Below are positions 8,715 through 15,733 of a stretch of 27,380 bases of DNA, piece by piece. Each line of letters begins with the position of its first letter. The first letter of the stretch is position 1. The stretch spans positions 1 to 27,380 of the forward strand of contig JAJVUU010000024.1 of the NCBI GenBank assembly GCA_021621525.1, given 5' to 3'. The translations under genes were made by a program, and so were the position numbers. Source of the stretch: Caryophanales bacterium. GTDB taxonomy: Bacteria; Bacillota_I; Bacilli_A; RFN20; CAG-288. The notes beneath the pieces are model-generated. The model did not search any database. It was not told the origin of the DNA and was given only the letters and a program-made list of their open reading frames with translations.

Positions 8715-10098
8715 CGATGCTCTCCTTTCTAAAGGACATCAGCCACATCAAAGAAGTGGACTTCACCTTCACCAGGGAATAGCTGGAGTGACATTCCTCA
8801 CAGGCGAACTTCTTTCCGTCAAAGATGAGCTTCTCCTTTCCACATACCGGGCATAGAGAAGAGTAGACTTCTCCATTGGCTTCAAAGAGATTGGAAGCCA
8901 TGCTGAGCAGATCATAGATCAGATCCATGTTTCCTTCATCATGGAAGCTGAAGGTAAGAACATCATGATACTTCCTGATGACGTTCTTGCAGGTGACAAG
9001 AAGCACCTGGTCATATCGATGGACAATCTTGTCTTTGAAAAGAAGGATGTTCTTTTCATTCTCCTTGACGTATTTCTCCCTTATGATGAGATAGTAGGAA
9101 GAAGCATGTCTTTCCTTGTCATCATCTTCAAAGAATACGTCCATCCTGATGGCGATATTCTCCTTATCGATAGCAAAGGAGAAGGTAAAGGGGTCATGAT
9201 AGAAGCTGAGATTTTCAAAGGATAGGATCTCTTCCCTGTCAAGGAAGAGGGATGGGACCTGTTTTAGAAGACCTAGGGAAAGAAGAGCCTTGATCAGACT
9301 TGCACTGACATAGTTCAGATAGAGGATCTCTCTTCTTCTTGCACTGGTTGCGACATTCTTGTAGTGGTTGACATAATATCGATAGCAATAGCTATAGAGA
9401 GGATCATGGATGAGGATGTTGGTCGGAATGACGTTTCCGTTCTTCATCTTTCCATGGTTGGCCTTATAAAAGAGCATGGACTTGAGATTCCTTAACCTTC
9501 TTTGAAGCTTCCTGGTAAGAAGAAGGATCTCATCCCTCTTATCCTTCCCTTTGAGAAAGAAGGATTCATAGGGATAGGACTTGCTTCTCAAGTCATGGAT
9601 GAAGGAATGTTCACCGAAGGTGACTCCCTTATGCTGATAATGTTCTTCGATGCTTTCGATAAGAGGTCTTGAGTCACAGCTTCTTTCATCCAGTTCATCT
9701 TCGATGACATCCACAAGCATGCTGATGAAGCGGTTCTCATAGGTATCGATAGAGTCGATGGTCTCACTGGAATAGACATATTCCGGCATCATCTCGTTCT
9801 GCTTTTCCTTCCATAGCTTTGCGTCCTTCAAAGTGTTCCGGAAGGAATCATGGTTCAGCTTTCCGGATAATTCACTTCTCAGAAGGACTTCCTTGTTCTC
9901 CACCTTGATATGTGGACGATAGAAGATGGAGAGAATCTTATCCAGGAGCGTCTTGAGCTGGTTGAGATGACTGATTTCCTCTTCCGGAGATATCTCCGCA
10001 TGAAACTTGAGTCCATCAAAAAGATGTTCAGGAGAATCAGCAATCCTGGATTTGAGATCATCAGTGAAGCTAATAAGGAAATCAGTGCTTTCAGCCAT
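8707..10098 (-). CDS. DUF2357/McrC-like protein with C-terminal zinc ribbon
   Basis: A 463-residue soluble protein with no membrane segment. The segment IDTYENRFISMLVDVI (117-132) matches, from memory, the conserved YENRF[IV] region of DUF2357-type proteins that pair with McrB-like AAA+ ATPases. A helical Lys/Arg-rich region follows, then a beta-rich part (about 285-385), and a four-Cys zinc ribbon: Cys416-x2-Cys419 and Cys433-x2-Cys436. I cannot point to a clear PD-(D/E)xK nuclease motif; candidate acidic residues around 320-330 (MDVFFEDDD) lack an obvious following ExK. It starts three bases after the stop of the AAA+ gene with no good ribosome binding site of its own, which fits translational coupling and an obligate pair. 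The pair would classically suggest a type IV restriction-like system, but the gene neighbours are all secretion and surface genes. Confidence 0.6.
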   Translation of the reverse strand: MAESTDFLISFTDDLKSRIADSPEHLFDGLKFHAEISPEEEISHLNQLKTLLDKILSIFYRPHIKVENKEVLLRSELSGKLNHDSFRNTLKDAKLWKEKQNEMMPEYVYSSETIDSIDTYENRFISMLVDVIEDELDERSCDSRPLIESIEEHYQHKGVTFGEHSFIHDLRSKSYPYESFFLKGKDKRDEILLLTRKLQRRLRNLKSMLFYKANHGKMKNGNVIPTNILIHDPLYSYCYRYYVNHYKNVATSARRREILYLNYVSASLIKALLSLGLLKQVPSLFLDREEILSFENLSFYHDPFTFSFAIDKENIAIRMDVFFEDDDKERHASSYYLIIREKYVKENEKNILLFKDKIVHRYDQVLLVTCKNVIRKYHDVLTFSFHDEGNMDLIYDLLSMASNLFEANGEVYSSLCPVCGKEKLIFDGKKFACEECHSSYSLVKVKSTSLMWLMSFRKESIDD

Positions 10099-10101
10099 GG
10101 T

Positions 10102-11946
10102 TTAAAGTTTACGTACGAATCGATTGATGAGGTGGTTTGTCTCGGCAAAGCTGTTCTCGCCATAGGTCTTGTAGATGAGAGATTGCAAGTCAAGCAGGCC
10201 TTGCTTGATATAGTCTTCAAAGCGGCCTTCCAGCTTGGCGATGACCTTTCTGGAGAACATGAAGTCGAGAGCATCCTCCTTCTTTCCGCCACAGGCGACA
10301 AAGACAGGGACGAAGAGCTGGATCTGACGAAGGATTCTGTTACCGAAGGTAAGGTCGAACATCTCATAGGTGAAGTCGGTCAAGGTCTTGAACTTCTTGT
10401 ATTCGCTGTTGGTGAGTCTGTTCTCTTCCTTGTTGACGGCCTCACGATAGAGGTTCTGAAGTCTTTCAAAGGAAAGGGTGATCTTTTCACTGTCTCCTTC
10501 GACTTCAAAGGCTTCGTTTCGTTCATCGAAGTCGATGGTGATGGCTCTGTCATAGACCTTGTCGGTGATGGTGAAGGTGGATTCATCCTTGTTGGCCGTA
10601 CCGATGAAGTAGGTATTGCCAGGAATCATCAATACACCATCAGGAAGGTGTTCCGGTGCATCAAAGTCATAGGGGAACTGCATGATCTTGATCTTCCAGT
10701 CCTCCAGAGGATATTCCATGATGGAGAGGAAGTCAGCAAAGTAGTATTCGACTCTGGAGATATTCATTTCATCCAGGACCATGACATTGATGTGGTTCTT
10801 ATGATATCCGGCCTCATAGACACGCTTCAGGAATTCCGTCTCGTCATAGGTCTTGGAGAAGTCATTGTAGTAACCGATGAGGTTGGTTCTGTCTCTCCAG
10901 GTAGCCTGGACGGCTTCAAAGAAGGACTTCTCACTGATGAATTCAGAGAAATAACGGGCAAGGGAGGACTTACCGGTACCAGAGAGTCCTTCCAGGATGA
11001 TGAAGTGACTTGCTGCCATACCGGAGATGAATTCCTGGATGACCTTCAAAGAGAAGTAGAGTCCCTGCTTATCCGCCAGATAGTTTCTGAACCTCACACA
11101 CAGTTCATCCAAGGACAGGTTATCCTCAAACATGTCATTGACAGGAGTCATGTTGGCATAGTCGATGGAGCAAAGGCCGGGGAATACTCTTTCCTTGTCC
11201 TTCAATGGAGAGGCATCATCATCGTTCTTCAAGGATGCCTTGGCGTTGTTGGCCAAGCCTGAGACCATGGATTCACCTGCTACTCCATTCTCTCCGAAGC
11301 TCTGGGCAAGCTTACCCTGTTCGAAAGCCTTCTTCTCTTCTTCTTCCTTTTCCTTCTTTTCCTTCTCATCCATCTCGGTGTTATCAAAGAAACGGAAAGG
11401 CTTGTTGATGTTCTTGAAGTTGACGACGATGAAGCAGGCATTCAAGATGATCATGGAAAAGGCCAGATAGAAGATGGCACCGATGACAAGGGCTTCGCCT
11501 AGGAAGATGAAGCTTGTCATGATGTAGTAGCTATAAGGCTTGTCGGATATCTGGGATACCATGGAGATACCAACCCACAAAGCTCCGCAGATGAAGAAGG
11601 TAAGGGTATAGATAAGCCACCACTTCCTAGAAGTCGGCTTCTCATTGTAGTATTTGGCTAATCTTACTTCATATAAGATGGAGCCAAAGCAAAGGACCAT
11701 GTAGATGATAAAGAGAATCACAAGGATATAGGCCTGCAAGGATCCGCAGGGTACACCCTTGACTACCCTTCCTTCCAGGTTCATGAGAGGAAACATGCTA
11801 GAAGCCATCAATTGAACAGGATTGTTCTTCTTGAAGACAGGATTGTTTCCATCGATCATCAAGGCACAAAGAAGGGCCGTCATCCCATAGAAGAAGACCA
11901 TCGCTATGGCGATGAAGTTCTTTCTTGTAAAGTGCGTTTTGAACAT
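10102..11946 (-). CDS. Membrane-anchored McrB/MoxR-like AAA+ ATPase
   Basis: The 614-residue protein has four hydrophobic segments in its first third (about 11-31, 71-92, 109-130, 142-176), an acidic and lysine-rich linker (190-210), then an AAA+ domain. Motifs are Walker A GLSGTGKSS (320-328), the McrB/MoxR-like phrase WRDRTNLIGYYNDF (350-363), Walker B VMVLDEMN (388-395), a sensor-1 region GTANKDEST (449-457) and DRA (466-468) before a final strand ITIDF. The McrB GTPase signature (MNTADRS-like) is not present, so ATP is the likelier nucleotide. A strong AAGGAGGA site lies before the ATG, 11 bases after the peptidase gene. With the adjacent DUF2357 protein it should form a hexameric remodelling motor held at the cytoplasmic face of the membrane. 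AAA+ identity is certain; the McrB-like subclass is likely; the role is inferred. Confidence 0.85.
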   Translation of the reverse strand: MFKTHFTRKNFIAIAMVFFYGMTALLCALMIDGNNPVFKKNNPVQLMASSMFPLMNLEGRVVKGVPCGSLQAYILVILFIIYMVLCFGSILYEVRLAKYYNEKPTSRKWWLIYTLTFFICGALWVGISMVSQISDKPYSYYIMTSFIFLGEALVIGAIFYLAFSMIILNACFIVVNFKNINKPFRFFDNTEMDEKEKKEKEEEEKKAFEQGKLAQSFGENGVAGESMVSGLANNAKASLKNDDDASPLKDKERVFPGLCSIDYANMTPVNDMFEDNLSLDELCVRFRNYLADKQGLYFSLKVIQEFISGMAASHFIILEGLSGTGKSSLARYFSEFISEKSFFEAVQATWRDRTNLIGYYNDFSKTYDETEFLKRVYEAGYHKNHINVMVLDEMNISRVEYYFADFLSIMEYPLEDWKIKIMQFPYDFDAPEHLPDGVLMIPGNTYFIGTANKDESTFTITDKVYDRAITIDFDERNEAFEVEGDSEKITLSFERLQNLYREAVNKEENRLTNSEYKKFKTLTDFTYEMFDLTFGNRILRQIQLFVPVFVACGGKKEDALDFMFSRKVIAKLEGRFEDYIKQGLLDLQSLIYKTYGENSFAETNHLINRFVRKL

Positions 11947-11957
11947 AGGGTTCCTCC

Positions 11958-13049
11958 TTATTCTTTCTTTTTGTCTTTCGCAAACTGCTGAATGTTCTTC
12001 ATATCTTCTTCGCTGACATCCTCATAGACTTTCGAGGTATTGTCCTTGGTATACGTGACAGTCAGTGTATTATGACCGTTTTCCTTCTTCAGGAAGAGAA
12101 GGCTGTCATCTTCTAGAGGAACTTCCGCTTCCTTCTTATCGATGAACTTTCCATCCTGGAAGGTATAGACCTGATCCTTGTATAGCAAGGTCTCATGATA
12201 GTTTGCCTTCAAATCCCTGCCATCTTGTTTTCCGACATCATAATCGATCAGTTTGACCAGCATGTTGGTTCTTTCTAAGATGGCCTTCTTATATCTTCCT
12301 GCATACCTGTCATACATGAAGAGACAATAGACCACAGCAAGGATGGTGACGATTCCTGCAGGGGACTGAAGGAAGATGACAAAGATACCTAATCCCTTGA
12401 CTCTTCTTGAGTCATATTTTCCGATGATCTTATCATAGGTAAGATATCCGGAATACTGGGAAGAACCTGAATTATCCGCATATAGATTGGTATCCCCTTG
12501 AGTCAGATAGACATCATTTCCATCACTGTCCTGATGAATCTCGACGATACGATGGACGATGGTGACATTCTTCTTATTGTGATAGGCAATGACATCGTAT
12601 AACTTGACCTCATTCTGACTACCATACTTCGAAATTCCTATGATATCGTAGGTATCAAACTGATTGTTGAGTTCATCGTTGTTCTTGACATAATTGTTGT
12701 TCTTCTCGCTCATGGAGCCTGATGCAATGACGACAAACCCTGAATTTCCAAACAGCAACGAATCATTGCTGATCTTGGATATCAATGAGAATACAAAGAA
12801 GACAAATACAGCTCCAAGTAATATATAGGACAATATTTTTCCTATCCATCCGAAAATCTTCTTAGATTTCTTCTGCTTTGCCTTTTCTTCATCTATCGCA
12901 TTGTCTATCAATGCGATATCCTCCTTACCGGAGGTTATCGCATCGGTATTGGACTTGTAATAATGACGGAAGAGAATGGTAAAAACAGCACAGAAACTAA
13001 GAAGACAAAGAATGGTGACGAATAAGGTAATGATTTCTACGACGGACAT
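11958..13049 (-). CDS. sipW: SipW/Sec11-type signal peptidase I (family S26B), extended
   Basis: A 363-residue membrane protein carrying the signal peptidase boxes: SGSM with nucleophile Ser112 (box B), DIIGI and DVIAYHN (box C region), TIVHRI with His166 in place of the bacterial Lys (box D), and QGDTN with Asp186 (box E). The Ser/His pattern defines the ER-type peptidases, including Bacillus SipW, which processes TasA and TapA. Membrane helices lie at about 5-27, 68-91 and 218-245. Bacillus SipW is roughly half this size: here there is an extra N-terminal helix with a charged loop, and a C-terminal cytoplasmic tail of about 115 residues including a beta-rich piece (YKDQVYTFQDGKFIDKK). It sits directly after three TasA-like genes, its expected substrates. 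The ATG has no Shine-Dalgarno sequence and lies 14 AT-rich bases after the upstream stop. Confidence 0.88.
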   Translation of the reverse strand: MSVVEIITLFVTILCLLSFCAVFTILFRHYYKSNTDAITSGKEDIALIDNAIDEEKAKQKKSKKIFGWIGKILSYILLGAVFVFFVFSLISKISNDSLLFGNSGFVVIASGSMSEKNNNYVKNNDELNNQFDTYDIIGISKYGSQNEVKLYDVIAYHNKKNVTIVHRIVEIHQDSDGNDVYLTQGDTNLYADNSGSSQYSGYLTYDKIIGKYDSRRVKGLGIFVIFLQSPAGIVTILAVVYCLFMYDRYAGRYKKAILERTNMLVKLIDYDVGKQDGRDLKANYHETLLYKDQVYTFQDGKFIDKKEAEVPLEDDSLLFLKKENGHNTLTVTYTKDNTSKVYEDVSEEDMKNIQQFAKDKKKE

Positions 13050-13063
13050 TCAATAAATTTAAA

Positions 13064-13831
13064 TTAGGAATTAGTAATTTCAACTGCCAAAGTCAAAGCA
13101 AACTTAACATCATTTCCAATTTTGTTTTTTAAATAGGAAAGGTTATTTTTTAATGTATCTGCATTCCCATTTGTTGTTAAACTTTTATCACTACGATTAT
13201 AATCATAAATTGTATCAGAAGAGGTAACTGCGGATGGGTTCTTTGAAGCAAAGGCGGTTCCCCAACCAAAACTAAAAGTTTGTTTGACAGAATAGGACCC
13301 ACTTACACTTTTCTCAGTAATTTCAGTTTTTATGCTATTATTACTACTAGAACCATCAGTAGGTACATTGCTACCATCAAAGACTAAAACACCATGCCCT
13401 TTAGAATCAGTTGTAGTCCCATCACCAATACCATATGGTAAGGTAATCAAACCCTTTTCAGCAACATCCTTAAAATTTCCGCCGACTTTAGAATCAGAAA
13501 AATAAGCAAAGACCTTAAATTTGTTATCCGTAGTGTTATTCTTTACAATATAGGAAATGGCAAATGATAAATCTTCATTTTCTCCATCCCCACGCAGAAT
13601 TTCGCCAGTTGTGCTATTAGAATCAAATTTGACTGTCCCTTCATTTACATTTGCATCACTGATTTGAACACGCTTATCCTGTACATCAGCAACATTGACA
13701 GTGATGTAACCAGTACTGCCACCAGTCGTTCCATTGATGACCCAGGCAGAGAATCCTACACCAACCAAAGATATGGCTGCCAAAGAAACAGCAAAAATTC
13801 CAATAGTCTTTCCTTTACTGAATTTATTCAT
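13064..13831 (-). CDS. TasA-like secreted protein, third of three tandem paralogues
   Basis: The 255-residue product starts with Lys-rich MNKFSKGKTIGIF and a hydrophobic segment ending GVGFSAWVI (Trp30), followed by the strand ITVNVADVQ. This layout is shared with the two upstream genes and with the gene at 2021-2695. It also has FGWGTAF (188-194), matching the FxWGxxF motif of its two neighbours. The rest is Ser/Thr/Asn-rich, beta-strand-rich and has no cysteine visible, as expected of an extracellular fibre subunit. The ribosome binding site is AAGGG. It lies immediately upstream of the signal peptidase gene, the arrangement expected for a SipW substrate. Base composition is AT-rich compared with the genes further downstream. 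Family assignment to the TasA/CalY (camelysin-like) group rests on the N-terminus and context; the fibre role is inferred. Confidence 0.8.
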   Translation of the reverse strand: MNKFSKGKTIGIFAVSLAAISLVGVGFSAWVINGTTGGSTGYITVNVADVQDKRVQISDANVNEGTVKFDSNSTTGEILRGDGENEDLSFAISYIVKNNTTDNKFKVFAYFSDSKVGGNFKDVAEKGLITLPYGIGDGTTTDSKGHGVLVFDGSNVPTDGSSSNNSIKTEITEKSVSGSYSVKQTFSFGWGTAFASKNPSAVTSSDTIYDYNRSDKSLTTNGNADTLKNNLSYLKNKIGNDVKFALTLAVEITNS

Positions 13832-13857
13832 AAGTTTTCCCTTTAATTAGAGGAATC

Positions 13858-14649
13858 CTACTTTTTCAAAGTCATCTCAAGCTTCAAAGTATTATTGGAG
13901 TCTTCAGTAGGACTATATTTATTATACATAGCCTTAAGCTCTTCATAGGCTGCTTGTAAATTTTCAGGTGTATTATTGGATTCTTCATTAGTCTTTCCAG
14001 TGAGATAACTATTATAGAAAGAAATAGGATCAGAAACAGTTGCAGAATCACCAGTTCCTTTGAAGAAATTACCCCAGGAAAACCTGAGTTCAACTACTTT
14101 GGTATAAGTTTTGAAATAGGAAGAAGTAGATGTTTCTTCAGTAAAATCAGAAATTGTCAAAGCCGACGGGCAATCGAAATAAACTAAATTAGTATCCGAA
14201 ATGTGTGCTCCAGTCAACTTTTTTCCCTCATTTGCAATTTGATTATTGATTTGACTATCAGAAGCAATCGAAAAAGAGATACCTTTATATTCTTTTTTAA
14301 GATCAATGCCATTACCGGCAGTGATGGTGAACTTTCCTTTAATCTTCAAATCTTCAACAAGACCATTATTATCAGTTGCTCTATAGGAAATAGGTTTAAC
14401 TGTTTTTTGATTATCTTGACCAGCCAATGCAATAGTATTATCATAATCATTCCCAACAGCCTTCTTGAAATCAGCAGTGATTGTCAAAGACTCATAGCTG
14501 ACATCATCTGCCTTGACAGTAACACCTGCAGTGTTTGATTCTTCACGAGTACCGACAACCCATGTAGCAAAGCCAACTCCTGCAAGAGAGACAGCGGCCA
14601 AGGAGCAAGCGACAATACCAGTGATTCTACCTTTAGATAATTTACTCAT
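13858..14649 (-). CDS. TasA-like secreted protein, second of three tandem paralogues
   Basis: A 263-residue exported protein with N-terminus MSKLSKGRITGIV, a hydrophobic core and the ending GVGFATWVV (Trp30), then VTVKADDVS. The motif FSWGNFF sits at 190-196, followed by DPISFYNSYL and, near the end, ELKAMYNKY; the first TasA-like protein of the operon has the parallel pieces FQWGSFF, SEFYNKTL and ELDSMYNKY, so the C-terminal halves of these two are clearly homologous along their length. The only cysteines are Cys15 in the signal segment and Cys160. An AGAGGA site precedes the ATG; the gap to the upstream gene is 18 bases. Expected role is an extracellular matrix or pilus-like subunit processed by the operon's peptidase, by analogy with Bacillus TasA. 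Confidence 0.82.
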   Translation of the reverse strand: MSKLSKGRITGIVACSLAAVSLAGVGFATWVVGTREESNTAGVTVKADDVSYESLTITADFKKAVGNDYDNTIALAGQDNQKTVKPISYRATDNNGLVEDLKIKGKFTITAGNGIDLKKEYKGISFSIASDSQINNQIANEGKKLTGAHISDTNLVYFDCPSALTISDFTEETSTSSYFKTYTKVVELRFSWGNFFKGTGDSATVSDPISFYNSYLTGKTNEESNNTPENLQAAYEELKAMYNKYSPTEDSNNTLKLEMTLKK

Positions 14650-14667
14650 AATTAATTTTCCTCTCTA

Positions 14668-15504
14668 TTAGTCGTTACCAGTATTTCCTTTGGAACTTGC
14701 AAGTTCAAAACGAAGACTGACTTTCACAGCAGTATCTTTATTTACATATTTGTTGTACATGGAATCCAATTCCTTTTTAACCTTCTCAGCATTCTCAGTA
14801 GTCTGATCGGTTTTATTAGACAACAAAGTCTTGTTATAGAATTCACTCGGTGCCTGGTTACCAAAGAAGCTTCCCCACTGGAACAATGTGACATTATTCA
14901 TATTGGCAAGTGTATAAGTAATGGTACCTGAGTTAGACTCAGTTGCAGTGAATTTACTTTCTTTTCCAGTCAAGTTCCATGTAACATTACCATTTTTATT
15001 GTCTTTCAAATCAAAATATGTATTGCGATTTGTACATTTATCCTTTAAGCTTTCATCAGTTTTGAATTGATCACCATCGGTTGCAACTTGATTGTCAACA
15101 ATATGCATAGATTCGTTTGCTGCATTAAAGGAAATCTTCACCTGGTCATAGCGATCTTTTGGCATGGTGATTTTAAATTCAGAAAAAATAACATCAAAAT
15201 CTGTCTTTTGTTCTTCACTTCCTTTGTTTTCGATTTTCACAAAATCATTTTCGTGTCCTTCAGAACTGGTATCCGTCTTAGCTTCCTGAAGAGCTATTTT
15301 GTTGTCACTTAATGTGACTTCAAAGGTGACATTATCATTTCGAGCCGTATCAACATCAACCATGACATCGCCATCCTTTTCGGTCTGTGTCACACCCACG
15401 ACCCAGACAGCAAAGCCAGTCGTCAACAAGGCGACACTGGCAAAGGCAGCCAAGCCTCCCATGATCCATTTTCTTCTCGACTTCGAATTGATTTCTTTTT
15501 TCAT
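14668..15504 (-). CDS. TasA-like secreted protein, first gene of the operon
   Basis: The 278-residue product has a strongly basic start (KKEINSKSRRKW), a hydrophobic segment at about 14-36 ending TTGFAVWVV (Trp34), and the following strand VMVDVDTA. The C-terminal half carries FQWGSFF (208-214), PSEFYNKTL and LDSMYNKYVNKD, shared with the next gene. Ribosome binding site AAAGGATG lies eight bases before the ATG. It is the promoter-proximal gene, so it should be the most abundantly made product, as expected of a major structural subunit. The leader of about 110 bases upstream carries paired hyphenated repeats (see 15580-15610). Family assignment rests on the signal-peptide ending, the shared motifs and the adjacency to a SipW-type peptidase; exact structure is not known. 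Confidence 0.82.
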   Translation of the reverse strand: MKKEINSKSRRKWIMGGLAAFASVALLTTGFAVWVVGVTQTEKDGDVMVDVDTARNDNVTFEVTLSDNKIALQEAKTDTSSEGHENDFVKIENKGSEEQKTDFDVIFSEFKITMPKDRYDQVKISFNAANESMHIVDNQVATDGDQFKTDESLKDKCTNRNTYFDLKDNKNGNVTWNLTGKESKFTATESNSGTITYTLANMNNVTLFQWGSFFGNQAPSEFYNKTLLSNKTDQTTENAEKVKKELDSMYNKYVNKDTAVKVSLRFELASSKGNTGND

Positions 15505-15565
15505 AAAAGAGTCATCCTTTCATTTTAGGTCTCTTTTTCTTTATATACATAGATCCAAACGATTC

Positions 15566-15575
15566 CATACGTATG
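15566..15575. repeat. Perfect 10-base palindrome CATACGTATG
   Basis: CATACGTATG reads the same on both strands. It sits in the untranslated leader of the minus-strand operon, five bases from the first TCCTAAAGGA copy. It may be part of the same control region; a 10-base palindrome can also arise by chance. Confidence 0.35.
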
Positions 15576-15579
15576 ACCT

Positions 15580-15610
15580 TCCTAAAGGAAGAGACCTATC
15601 TCCTAAAGGA
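15580..15610. repeat. Two copies of TCCTAAAGGA, operator-like
   Basis: The 10-base sequence TCCTAAAGGA occurs at 15580-15589 and again at 15601-15610, start to start 21 bases apart, which is two helical turns. Each copy is a small hyphenated dyad (TCC-TAAA-GGA), and the first extends to CTTCC/GGAAG arms. Both lie just downstream of the predicted transcription start of the minus-strand operon, a common place for a repressor to bind cooperatively. In RNA they could form only short hairpins. Confidence 0.55.
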
Positions 15611-15619
15611 TGTCGCTTC

Positions 15620-15646
15620 ATTTTATCACAAAAAGATGATAGACAA
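15620..15646 (-). promoter_or_regulatory. Candidate promoter of the 15-kb operon (extended -10)
   Basis: On the minus strand TGaTAAAAT (bases 15628 down to 15620) is an extended -10 element, with a TTGTCT -35-like hexamer at 15646-15641 and a short 15-base spacer. Transcription would start near 15613, giving a leader of about 110 bases before the first TasA-like gene. A second possible -10, a perfect TATAAT, lies at 15692-15687 but without a good -35. Confidence 0.5.
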
Positions 15647-15733
15647 ATTGAAAAATAGGCACTTTTTTATTGACTCGACCCATGAAATTATACACAAAGA
15701 TAGAAACAGTTCCTCTTTTTTTATAAGAAATGA

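Noticed and set aside
9910..11262. A 450-codon open frame on the plus strand
   Set aside because: It is antisense to the DUF2357 and AAA+ genes, whose motifs and ribosome binding sites are clear; its protein has no recognisable domain and reflects codon bias of the opposite strand.
8707..11946. A classical McrBC type IV restriction system
   Set aside because: The ATPase has membrane helices instead of a DNA-binding domain, lacks the McrB GTPase signature, and the neighbours are secretion and surface genes, not defence genes.
15505..15560. A 12-codon leader peptide (MYIKKKRPKMKG) just upstream of the first TasA-like gene
   Set aside because: It has no ribosome binding site, and its Lys-rich content can be explained by the A-rich leader; too weak to list as a gene.
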